Assembly: GCA_905250075.1 (NCBI GenBank)
Contig: CAJNOP010000003.1
Coordinates: forward strand, 2,484,961 to 2,548,960
DNA length: 64,000 nucleotides
Direction: 5' to 3'
DNA from: Rotaria sp. Silwood1
Lineage: Eukaryota > Rotifera > Eurotatoria > Philodinida > Philodinidae
Part shown: positions 24,418 through 35,375 of the stretch, piece after piece
Position numbering within the stretch: the stretch's first letter is position 1
Layout of the letters: each line of letters starts with the position of its first letter
The notes under the pieces: generated by a model
Databases searched by the model: none
Told to the model about the DNA's origin: nothing
What the model saw: the letters and a program-made list of their open reading frames with translations, nothing else
Position numbers and translations under genes: made by a program

Positions 24418-27084
24418 ATGATAGTTAATATTTTTAATAAACTAGCATATATTCAATTTATTCGTCGTTCATTTCATACAACTTATCAATTAAAATGTGG
24501 TGTTCTATCTTATTTTTATTATTCCCCATCTTCTAATAAATGTTTTGAAAAAGATCAACAGTCATTATTAAATGGTTTACATACTTTAAAACATCGTGGT
24601 CCCGATGAATTACCATCATTCTGGATAAATCAAGAGAATACAGTTGGTCTCGGTCATACACGTCTAGCTATTATTGATCTTAGTGAACATGGTCGACAGC
24701 CATTACATTCATTTGATACAAAACTACATTTATCTATGAATGGTGAACTATATGATCATGATCGTATACGACAAGAAGCTATTGAAAATGATAACTATCA
24801 ATTTACAAGTAAAAGTGATAGTGAAATAGCTATGTATTTATATCAAAAATATGGTTTAAAATTTGTGAATTATTTAAGAGGAGAATTCGCTATAACAATG
24901 TATGATGAACAACGAAAAGTATGTTGATAAAATTTGATATTATTTATAATGAAAAGTTATATACAGATATTTATTGCCGTACGAGATCGATTTGGTATTA
25001 AACCATTATATTATACTTATTTTGAAAATAAATTATTATTTGCTTCAGAAATTAAAGCATTATTTGCTTTTGGGTAATTTATTAAGCTAACCTAGTCTTA
25101 ATACATTTGTCTATTGTTATTTTAGTGTTCCAGCCATTTGGAATGAAGAAGTCATATACAATATGGGACAACTTCGTAGTTTACAAACAATATATAAAAA
25201 TATTCAACAATTACCACCCGGTCATCTATTAATAGCTACAGATAATGGTACAATAAATATATCAAAATATTATGATTTAACTTATATAACTCGTGAAGAA
25301 GAAAAAAAAGAAAAACGTACTGAACAAGAAATGATTGATGGTGTACATCAACGTTTACTAGAAGCTGTTCGTCTTCGTATGAGAGCTGATGTTACAGTTG
25401 GTGTTTATTTATCTGGTGGTTTAGATTCATCTGTATTATTAGGCATGGCAACTACATTCACAAATAAACCAATTAATACGTATTCAATATCATTTAAAGA
25501 TCATCATTATTTTAATGAGCAAAGTTTATGTATTCGTACAAATGAATTTTTACGAGAAAAAACAAAACCATATATTATAGAATTAACACATAATGAATTA
25601 GCTGATTATATTGATGATTGTATATATCATTATGAATATCCATTAGTGCAATTAAGTCCAGTAGGAAAATTTTTATTATCAAAATTAGTTAATGATAATA
25701 AAGGAAAAGTTGTTTTGACTGGTGAAGGAAGTGATGAAATATTTGCTGGGTATGTTTCTTGAAGTTTTTCTATAGAATCAAACTAATTAGAATTTTTAAT
25801 CAGAATTCATATTTAGGCATGCATAGTATTGATGTAAATATTGATAGTGAGTAATCAAGACAAGATTCACTGATGCACTGATTATACTGGCATCAGTGTT
25901 CACTGAATTAATGACTACGCTAATCTGTGTGTTCGCAGCAACAATGAGACACCAACTCTATCAAAATATACCCTTTTTGTATTGGTGCTGTCTAGTACTT
26001 CATTGTACATTAACTATACTGGTTTGGTGACTTCGGTAGTTAGTAAACTGAAACTGCACACTCCTATTCCTATTAAAATACTGAAAAGTAACTTACTGAT
26101 ACTTTGACATAACGAAAGTGAAATTTTAAATTTTATCTAATCAGTTTTCATCGAAATTTGAATTAGACTAACAATTAAATAAAAATTTATTTTCTTCTTT
26201 TTAGCTATTCTTTTTTTCGTCAAGATTATCTTCTTCATGATATTCAAAATGATCCAATAGTAAATGCAGATATTAATGAAGAAGAACGTAAACATTTATT
26301 AAAATCTTTATTATCTAATCTATTGAGTCGTTCAAGTACTGAGAAAAATAAGTTATATGAAATGGATGCTATACAAACAATTGGTTATGTACCATCGGAT
26401 GCAAGTCCACCATCTCTATTAACGCAAAAATGTTTTGCACAACGATTACAAGAAAAATACCGAGATTTTCCTTTAAATAGTTTCTATTATAATCAATCAT
26501 ATTTATATGATTATCATATAAAACAACAAATGCTTAATTATAAAATAACACGTGCTCATTCAACGGAATATCTTTCAATAAAAAAAAGTCTCCTCAATAT
26601 ACTTTTAAAAGTATTTGGTGATCGATCAGAAATGGCACATTCTGTTGAAGGACGTACACCATATTTAGATCATTATTTAGTTGATTATGTGAATCATTTA
26701 CCAACAAATATGAAATTAAAATTAATCAATGGTAAATTATTAGAAAAATATATTTTAAGACAAGTCGGACGACCATATATAACAAATGAAATATATCAAC
26801 GAGAAAAACATCCATTTTTAGCACCACCAACATTTTTAGATCGAAATTCGAAAGTTTATCAATATATGCAAGATACATTGAATTCAAAAGATATTCAAGA
26901 TTTAGATTATATATTTGATATTGAACACATACGAAATAGTTTAAATCAATTACATAAAAGACAAAAAGAAATGGAAAATAAATTACAATTGAGAGAATTA
27001 GTTTCATTAGAAGGTTTTTATTTAATGTTATGTAGTTATATAACATTGAAGAGACGTTTCAATGTTAAACATGAAGGACAATAA
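24418..27084 (+). CDS. Glutamine-dependent asparagine synthetase (AsnB type) with probable mitochondrial presequence
   Basis: Makes asparagine from aspartate, ATP and glutamine. Exons 24418-24918, 24967-25073, 25126-25749, 26205-27084; 703 residues. The N-terminal Ntn glutaminase domain has the cysteine in KCGVLS (Cys27), then HRGPDE, GHTRLAIIDLSEHGRQP, NGELYDH and KSDSEIAMYL. The synthetase domain has the PP-loop YLSGGLDSS near residue 299, then TGEGSDEIFAGY and VEGRTPYLDH. In known enzymes the catalytic Cys is residue 2. Here 26 residues precede it, basic and amphipathic with no acidic residue, like a mitochondrial presequence. They contain the R-10 pattern, whose predicted cleavage leaves Cys27 first. 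Length and motifs resemble bacterial or fungal AsnB more than animal ASNS (about 560 residues), so horizontal origin is possible. Intron 3 is unusually long (455 bases). The stop overlaps an AATAAA (27080-27085). Confidence 0.88.
25868..25898. repeat. Small hairpin in intron 3 of the asparagine synthetase gene
   Basis: CACTGATGC at 25868-25876 is the exact reverse complement of GCATCAGTG at 25890-25898, with a 13-base loop. It lies in a 455-base intron, about eight times longer than its neighbours, that may hold a small insertion. I could not define element ends. Confidence 0.5.
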
Positions 27085-27595
27085 AACATTAAAGTAAATT
27101 TCTGTAATAATTATACTTTTATTCGAGATGCATGATATTCTTTAATATTCATATATAAACTATTTACAGAAAAATGATATTTTCAGTTTTTAGCTAATGG
27201 GATATTTTTCATGTTTAACAAAATACAATAAGTCACAATCATACTTTAATTTTGATAGATTAAATCGAAGATGCAACATCTCTTACATATAACACGTTCA
27301 TAAAGTTATCTCTCTTACTCTCAGTTTTTTGCATATCTTTTACATTCTCGATTTATTGGCTAGATGGAAATATTTTACACAACAAATATGAATATTTAAT
27401 GTATTTTAAATAAAGTCAAGGCATTCATGAATGAATTCGTTAGAAACATTATTATTGCTTCGATCTTAAAAGTTTTAACCAATTAAAAAACTGATCTGTT
27501 TTAATAATTTATTTATTCGCATGATTTAGTATAATTAGAAATAAAAACGATTGTTTGAGATTAGATAATAAATTAAACCAGGATGATAATTGGTT
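27085..27595. other. Convergent intergenic region
   Basis: 511 bases between the stop codons of the asparagine synthetase and LEA-like genes. It should hold the two 3' UTRs. Nothing else was recognised. Confidence 0.45.
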
Positions 27596-29250
27596 TCAAT
27601 GAAAAATACCTTCGATTGATTTACGAAGTGATGAAAATCCGTGCGATGCTTTATTTCCAGTTTTTTTGCTTTTATCAGCAGCACCTTGAGCAAATTCACG
27701 AGTTTTTCCGGTTACAGTGTCTGTCGCATGTTTCATACCATCTGAACCTACAATAACAATATAAATATTGATATGATGCGAAAAGAAATAATTTTATCAG
27801 GAACGTTTAAATCGAGATTTGGTTCGATTTTTTATATATGTGTATGTGTGGAATGATTTATCAGTACACTATTCTTTATTTTTTTCAGCTACCTTTTTGT
27901 TTCATCTCAAGCGTCATTAGTAGCGTTAGTTTTTGAATTACCTGTATCTTTAGTTTCTAAATAATGATTAGTCGATTGCATTAAACTGTTATCATAGTTT
28001 TCTATGTCTTCTATTAGCTAACCGAAAACAAACGAATTCTTTACATCATTCGCAAATTTTCCCACATTTTTAGCCATGTCTTTAGTTTAATCGGCATCGT
28101 CATTAGATGTTTTTGACTGCCAAACAAAGAACAGACACATTGGAATTACATATTGATATCTGTTTTAGAGTTTGTAAACCAAAAAACAAAAATAACAAAT
28201 GACATTTCTTTTCTAGAATAACCCTACTCAGAAAATGTATTTCTACATAGCTATACATTTAATATTTTTCTTTCTAAAGAACTCTACTTACCTTTTGCAA
28301 CATTATCTTTGACATTTTGAGTACCGTTATTGAGTTTATCCTTGGCTACGTTGACTTTGTCAGTAACAACATCTTTGGTTTGATTCACTGTGTCTTTGAT
28401 GTCTTCAACAGCTAAACAGATCATAGATTTAAGGTACAACTTTGCAATCAATCTACATGATAATTGTCAGAAACTTATTGTTCCTTAATATTCTGAAGCA
28501 TTTCAAAGAAGAAAAGCTCGTTATTTAAAAAAAAACAACCCTAAATGGATGTATAATTTATTAGTAAGTAGATATTTCTCGTGTAATAAATTACTTTAGT
28601 TTAAATAGACATGGATTCACTTACTTTTATCAACGGCTTCCTTTGCTCCTTTCGTTACACATTTTCCAACATTATTAATTTCATTTGCACCTATCGTAAA
28701 TGAATAAAAATCATTTCAAAATCAATTCTGTTTTTATATTATATACGTACCTGTCTGTAAAGCCTTTCCGACTTCGTTTTTTGCTCCTTTGATTGAGTCA
28801 GTCGCTAGAAATAAAAAAAAAATTGAAAATTTTACTCCAATTTATGTTTTAATTTTCGTACTATTTTCTTTAACTGATGGTAGACTATGTTCTAATTCAT
28901 TTTGACCTTGTTGTATTTGTTGTTTAGTATTATTTTCAGCTTGTTTTATATTTTTTCCAACTAGAATATCAAATCATTTTTAAACTTGACTAATATTATA
29001 TTGCATACTTTTATCAGTTCCAGCTGTTACCGTTGCTGTCGCCTAAAAATTATATAACATAAGATAATAAAATCTAAACTTTAGTTTTATAAACTTACGT
29101 CATTTATACCACGATGAATATTGTTTTCCTTGCATACAAGAAAGCATAATTCAATATGAAGTTGAAAGAAAAAGAAGGTGTATTTACCATATCGCTAAGA
29201 TTTTGATGTTGTAGTGTGCTTTTTTCATTTCGTTGTCGTTTTGGAGGCAT
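27596..29250 (-). CDS. LEA-like (group 3) desiccation-protection protein
   Basis: Eight exons on the minus strand: 29250-29188, 29128-29099, 29042-29009, 28960-28862, 28804-28751, 28690-28625, 28411-28292, 27747-27596; 205 residues. The start is MPPKRQRNEK with no signal peptide, so cytosol or nucleus is likely. From residue 32 on, the protein is hydrophilic, rich in Lys, Asp, Asn, Gln and Ala, and follows the loose 11-mer of LEA_4 proteins: IKDTVNQTKDVVTDKVN, AKDKLNNGTQNVKDNVAK, GKTREFAQGAADKSKK. Such proteins fold into helices on drying and shield membranes and enzymes. Bdelloids are known to have LEA proteins. The last five introns are all phase 1, so exons 4-7 are interchangeable cassettes. 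Intron 7 (544 bases) contains a decayed further cassette. The family call is from composition and repeat pattern. Confidence 0.72.
27942..28116 (-). pseudogene. Fossil exon of the LEA-like gene
   Basis: Within intron 7, read on the minus strand: an acceptor-like TTGTTTGGCAG, then 175 bases containing a LEA-like segment (TKDMAKNVGKFANDVKN), and a donor-like ACAG|GTAATT. The donor context is the same as that of the functional exons. The segment has an in-frame stop and a length that is not a multiple of three, so it cannot be spliced in without breaking the protein. It looks like a former phase-1 cassette that has been skipped and is decaying. Confidence 0.6.
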
Positions 29251-30188
29251 ACTAAGTAAAATTTTATGATCGAATAATCTATCAACATATTTTATTAGTT
29301 TACTTTGTGTTAATAAATTGATTTTCTTTTTGAATATCGATTCAAAATTCGAACAAATACAAACACAAGTAAAGATTTATAAAATGAAATTTCAAGGTTG
29401 TCAAGTAATAAATAGAAACAAAAAAAAAGAATAGCGCTCATTAACAGAACTGAATTTCTTTTTTATTATTGTCTCATAGGCTTTAATCAAAATATTGTCG
29501 AAAATATAAACGAGTTCTATAGTTTTCGTATTTCTTTTGTATTCAGTTGCTTCTTATTGACTAGCGACACTAGTAGACAAAATTTTGAATAATCTTTTTT
29601 TTTTCTGAATGATATTCACACTGAGATATAAAAGACTATTCTTATTTTCTTGAGTATCAATCGCGTTAGGTGACATTTGAACATGATCATTTCGTTAACT
29701 CTGGTAAATAACTTATAAGTTTACTATCCCTAAAATACTACTAGTTTCAACTCAAATTTTCTATTTGTTTAATCATATACTTGCTGAACAATTTTCTACG
29801 ATGAAAAACCATTATCCGTCAATTGTTCCACAATGTTTTTAAGATCTTTCAATGTCGTTTTTCTAATTGTATTCCTAGAACATGTATGAAATTATGATTT
29901 TATTCTGTTGTTGTGTAGCTATTGAATATTTTCATGATATTACTGGAAATATTATATCAATTAAATATATGGATAGTGACAAAGGTCATCTGTTGTGCAC
30001 AAGAGTAGTTGGCTTGTTTTATACTAAATTATTTTAAGTACGAAAAAAACAAATAAAAATTTTAGAATAGATCTTAATTTGAACTTGTTTTAAGTACAAT
30101 GAAGAAATTATAATAGTATTTTAGTTAAAAGCCATGGAAACTTATTTAATCGAAGAATTATTTTAGTTTTCTTTTGCGTTTAATTACT
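29251..30188. other. Divergent intergenic region
   Basis: 938 bases between the start codons of the LEA-like gene (minus) and the CCDC183-like gene (plus). Both promoters should be here. No specific stress-response element was recognised by eye. Confidence 0.45.
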
Positions 30189-32844
30189 ATGCCACGTCTT
30201 GGGTGAGTAGCAAATATATTGGCTTTTTTTACTTTATTGATCTTCTTCTAGATGTGATACTCGCATACATAAACCATCAATAGATATTGCTGATCGAGTA
30301 TTTGATCTACGAAATCGTGTTGCATGGCTCAGTAAATATTTCGATATTTATTTATAGATAATCTATAATCATGTATATTTAAAGAAAATGTCGAATATTG
30401 TTTATTGGGTGATCAAACAGATCGATTGACCAACATTAAAACTGAAAGATATAATACAGAATTGTTCAATAATGATTTGAGAAAAAAATTAATTATTCCT
30501 TCAGAAAAGGTTTTGTATTTTATTTTATTGAAACTATATTTTTTTTTGTATATTTATCATAAGATAATCATCAATCAATTTGCAAAAAAAATATATGACG
30601 ATTGTTGTAAGGTTCGCAATATTTATTCATATAATGTAATCTAAAGAAAATATTCTAGGAAGGAATGGATTCTATACATGATAAACGAAATCGAACAATG
30701 CAACAACATAATGAACTTTTATTTATTCAACAACGTTTACACAATCGTCTTGAATCTTTACGTGATCAAAGACGTTATGATGAAAACGATAATAAATTAT
30801 TTTCATTACCTATCAAACAGATTCAAGTAAAAATATAGACTATATAGATGTTTCTTTGTTTTATGAGGTTGATTATTAACTGTAGGATACTAAAATAGTG
30901 ACACGTCGTATTCGTGAAAAACAAGATCGATTAAAAAGCGTTCAATTAATTAATAAAACATTAAATCTTTGTAAACAATATTTACAATGTGTAATTTTCA
31001 TATACAAACATAATTTATATTAATCTATATTATTCAATATTAGGATTTAGATTTACTTCGAAAAGAATTACCAAATGTACACAAAGATATTGGTCATAAA
31101 TTTCATCAAAGAATGCTTCTTAAAAAAGAATTTACAGATATTGTTGCTGAAAATAAACGACGTTTAGTAGGATTTATTTTATATATCAATGATCTGAACA
31201 ATCATTGTTACTCTGTATATTAGAAAGTTTATCAACAGTTATTAGATCATACTGAAGCTCAAGTTAATTTAAAAAAAAAACATAATTACATTTTAATCAT
31301 TGTATTTTATAGAGCCGACAACGACGTGCCATACATGAACAAGCCATGGTCTCTGTCAGTGAACAATTAGAAGATCAATATCAAATGCAGATGATGGGTA
31401 ACAGAAATAACAATATCGATGTTTAGCATTACTTTCAATGTACAGAAACTTTCCTGTGAAATTCTAAAGCAAGATGTTCAATTGAAAGAATACGTTGCTA
31501 ATGCAAATAGTCTTTTTTTTCTATTCAGTCAGCGAGTAGCACTGTTTTGAACCATTACTTTTGAATTATGTTCGCAAGCATATGATTTTTAAAATAATAT
31601 GCTTAAAACTGTTGCAAGAAATTAATTGCTCATTAGACGCTTGAGATGTAAAAAAAATCGAGAATATAGACTTCCACTGTATAGATTGAAAACATTTTTT
31701 GAATTATATATTCGAACGTCAAATGCTGGATGTTTTTATTATTTGTAGCTGTAAATGAGATGACAACTTCATTTGAATCACGAAAATTTACTAATGATAC
31801 TGATCCAATAAAAAATTTACAACAAAAGAAATTAACTATCATGAATAGTGATGAAATAGTTCAAGTTCGTTGTATGTATGATCAATTTTATAATATTATT
31901 ATGGCTGGATTTCCAATTGATATTGCTGTAAGATTAGACTGTTATAAAACAAATTTTTGTATTTTTGTTTATCAATAGAATTCAGAACAATTAAAAATAG
32001 TTACCAATGAAGTATCTGCTAAAATTATTGCTAGTATGAGTTTATAATAGATGATTAAATTAGAAATAATAATTATTTTGAATTTTAGTGTTAACAATGA
32101 CAAATCGAATGATGGAAGAAAAAGAACAACTTAATCAACAAATAAATCGAATGGATAAACTTGTAAAATTAATAGAAATGTCTATGAGTCTTAAAAATGA
32201 TACGTAAATTAATTTTAACAATTTAAAAAAGAAAAATAAATATTCTTTTTTCAATAGTCGTCATAAAATTTTAAATACAATGATTGAACAACGACAAAAT
32301 TTAGAATCATTCTATATCAATGATACAGTTGAAGATCAAAATCGTATTTTACGTCAAATTAATGATTTTATTTTAGTCTTATCCAAAGTTCTTTGTGAAC
32401 ATATTGGTACACAGGTACATATTTTTAAAATCGATAAAATCTAATTAACAAAATTTGATTTAGTTTACTATCGAACCACCAATTGATTTTATTGAACGTC
32501 TTCAATATGTATTTGATTTAATATCAAAAACTATCAAAACTATTACAAGAGAATCAATTGATGAAAATGTAAGTTTTCTTAATCAATATTCTTTTCTAAT
32601 TCTATTCATTTTAATTAGGATCATCAAATATCTCCTATTATTCGACATTATGATGGTGAAGAAAATGCTCAACAAAATTCTGATAAGGGTTCACACTATA
32701 AAAAAAAAAAACTTTCTAGTGCAACTTTTTTGTTTTTTAGAAAATTTAAAAGAATCGCGTTCACTCGATCGATCAATAACTTCAAGTATAACATCATTGT
32801 CATCACGTAGAAAACGAAATTCAATAAAAGCAAATATTTATTGA
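30189..32844 (+). CDS. Coiled-coil protein most like CCDC183 (axonemal family)
   Basis: Fifteen exons: 30189-30202, 30252-30331, 30385-30509, 30659-30826, 30886-30990, 31044-31166, 31224-31262, 31313-31397, 31749-31927, 31979-32033, 32089-32203, 32258-32414, 32464-32568, 32619-32688, 32741-32844. They splice in frame to 507 residues. The first exon codes only four residues and two bases. The protein is Lys/Gln/Asn-rich coiled coil almost throughout, without membrane segments. Two blocks resemble human CCDC183 as I recall it: the NELLFIQQRLHNRLESLRDQ region, and FYNIIMAGFPIDIA, which matches a YLKTVLAGYPIEL-like segment. CCDC183 and its relatives CCDC63, ODAD1 and ODAD3 are sperm or ciliary proteins; ODAD1 and ODAD3 help dock outer dynein arms. 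Another member of that group cannot be excluded. The last seven coding bases overlap the convergent TIMM9 coding end. Confidence 0.6.
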
Positions 32845-33272
32845 AAAAGACCTTTAGCCTTTCCAGCAACAACTTGAGTTTCATTCATTAGCATTTGTTG
32901 TTCTTGAAAACGTTGTGAAATACGTTGTGTTACTTTGAGAAATTTTTCCAAACAATTATTAACACACGAAATCTAAATAATAAAAAAATTTTTTATACAA
33001 TACGAATTCGATAAAAAAAACATTACTTCAGATGTTGTTGTTGTTCGACCTGTAAAATCATTGATGCAATCATTGAAACAAACTTCAGCAATACGATTAT
33101 ATTCACGAAGAAATTCTCGTAACTAATTTTGAAAAAAAAAACAAAAACAAAAGATTTTAGAGAAAAGATTGAACTTTTTTCAAATTACAGTTGGTATTTG
33201 ATCTTCAAAGCTAGGACCAGCAGGTGCAACTGGTGCAGCTGGTGTTTTATCAGATGATCGTCCAAAAAGCAT
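32838..33272 (-). CDS. TIMM9: Mitochondrial import chaperone Tim9
   Basis: Small Tim protein of the intermembrane space. With Tim10 it carries hydrophobic carrier proteins to the TIM22 translocase. Three exons on the minus strand: 33272-33189, 33122-33027, 32972-32838; 104 residues (human TIMM9 has 89). The twin Cx3C signature is complete: CFNDC in exon 2 and CVNNC in exon 3. Around it are FLREYNRIAE and LEKFLKVTQRISQRFQEQQ, which match Tim9 (FLGTYNKLTETCF, CLQKYLKMTQRISMRFQEY) rather than Tim10, Tim8 or Tim13. The N-terminus is extended by an Ala/Pro-rich stretch. Its stop lies inside an AATAAA on the minus strand, and its coding end overlaps that of the convergent coiled-coil gene. Confidence 0.93.
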
Positions 33273-34557
33273 TTTATTCAAAATAATTTCAACTTTAAAT
33301 AAAGAATTTGTATCTCAACTAAATCACGACAATATGGAAGAGTCTATGTTTTACCGCATCTAAGTAAAAATATTAATTCGAGTAACAAATTTCAATAGAT
33401 GACATTAGTTATTTGTACAAGATTTTTTTTTCATATTGATGATTTATTAGAGGTCGTTAGCATTTAGAGTTTATTCGAATAAGATACATTTTATGAAATG
33501 AATATACAGAAGAATTAGAAATCTTTCATAAAAAATGATTCTTATCATCAGCAGACCATCGGAAGGTTATTGCCATACTTCAATATAAAACGCTGATCTG
33601 TCTATGATTGTTGTTGAATGATTTATATGTGTATCATTCTGATGATTTTTATACATTACTTTATATGTATAAAACATCATATATTGCTACTGCACTCCTC
33701 TTCTCAAACATGCAATTAATCATTATCTTTTAGTTTTCACTACGACTGAAGGTTTCAATTATAATGCAATATCTAATACAAATAAATCAAGATGAAATAC
33801 CTGTTTTCATCAAGTCGTCTAGCCTATAAGAGCACAAACTTTTTCTTTTAAATAAAAAATCATCGTAGACATTCTTTTTTTTTTTTTGAGACCAAAGTAC
33901 TGAAACATTAGAAAAAACTTTCATTTAATTGATTTTTTGAAAAAAAAAATCGTCCTTCAAATTCTTTTTTGCTATTCTAACGATTGAAAATTCATAATTT
34001 GAAAACCAGCACGTAGAGTAGCGCTGAAAATTAATCATATACCGTACGTGAAAATGGATGAAGATATGGTTGTGTGCATTTCATCATTTTCAACAGAACG
34101 ACAAATTTTAAAAATAGCATAGCGAAGTATCACTTACTTGTTATAAGTCAAAACATTGTAAAAAAAATGCACTTTTCAGTCAAAAAATTTAAATACGATT
34201 TTTTTTTGAATTATAATATATCGTCATATGTTTATGTATGATGGGTGATCAATTTTTAGTATTTATAGTCAAGCAGAATAAATGCGTGACATTGAGATAC
34301 CATATTTTGAGTTGATAAACTATTAAAACAAGGCAATCTATTAGACGTATGTTTCATTTCGTATGTAACTGTATCAGTTTGCACAAAAATATATCATCTT
34401 CTGTTTATATAATAATTTTCTTCATAAATATATTTTATCCAATAAGATACACATAATATAAAAGAAAAACTGAACTGTCAATACATAATATATATATATA
34501 TTTAAAGACTATTGCAAATATAGATATCTACATGAACAATATACAAAAGTAAAAGCA
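33273..34557. other. Intergenic
   Basis: Upstream of TIMM9 and downstream of the UBA-domain gene, both on the minus strand. Very A+T-rich, with an AT dinucleotide run near 34487-34502. No gene was recognised. Confidence 0.45.
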
Positions 34558-35375
34558 TTACTGTTTTTTTGTTGTTTCACTCTTATTTCCATCATTATGT
34601 ATATTTTCATCATTATCATCATCATTAATAAAAAATTTTGTTGGACACATATTTAAACGTTTTAATTGAGATGTATACTGTTCAAGATATGATGCAATAC
34701 CAAATACAGCTAAACAAATTGGTTCATGATATTTTGAATCATTAATTAATGCTGTACATATTTGATTTTCTTTTAATGCTATTTCAAATTGTTGATTTAA
34801 TTCTCGTAATTGATTTCCATTATTACATTCAAATAATTGTTTAAGTTCACCATGATGATGCCAAGTTTTAAATGATAATAATTGAGAACGATGTGACATA
34901 ATTTGATCATAAAGATCAAATGATGCTTGAGCTATATTTAATAAACAAGCTGAAAATGATAAATGTGGATGACCTGTATTAATTATAAATTGCATACAAC
35001 GTGGATTAGTAGCATAAGATGCTTCATCATCACTTGTATCAGCCTAGAAATTATTAAATATTAAATCTATTTTTAAGTTTAATTAATTAAAAATAAAAAA
35101 AAAAATACTTGTGAAACACCAGGTGATGATGGTGGTGATGGTTGAAGTTGATCATTCAGTAAAAATGCAATAGCATCTTCTAAATTTTCAACTCGTTGTA
35201 ATGCCTAAATAATTAATTTTTTTTTTTGTTTTTTTTTGGAAATAATTAAAATAAATTAACTTTTTTTTTTTTTTTTTGTTTTTTTTACTTCTCTTGATTG
35301 TTGTTCTGAAAAACCCATATCAATAAGAACAGCAAGATTGTCAGCTGTTGTATTAGATGCACTTGCATTCTGCAT
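34558..35375 (-). CDS. UBA-domain protein of unknown function
   Basis: Three exons on the minus strand: 35375-35289, 35204-35109, 35043-34558; 222 residues. Residues about 13-48 form a clear ubiquitin-associated domain: LIDMGFSEQQSREALQ with the MGF loop, then NLEDAIAFLLND. The intron after SRE splits the domain. A Pro/Ser linker follows, then about 110 residues of mostly helical, His- and Leu-containing sequence (HPHLSFSACLLNIAQASFDL to YLEQYTSQLKRLNMC) that I do not recognise, and an acidic Asp/Asn tail. UBA domains bind ubiquitin, so a role in ubiquitin signalling or proteasome delivery is likely, but no specific pathway can be named. An ATG-context start and good splice sites support a real gene. 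Confidence 0.7.

Noticed and set aside
25750-26204. Complete MITE in asparagine synthetase intron 3
   Set aside because: The intron is long and has a hairpin, but I could not find terminal inverted repeats with a target duplication.
31446-31545. Possible extra exon in the CCDC183-like gene
   Set aside because: Its open phase does not fit the flanking exons. Exon 31313-31397 joins 31749-31927 in frame without it.
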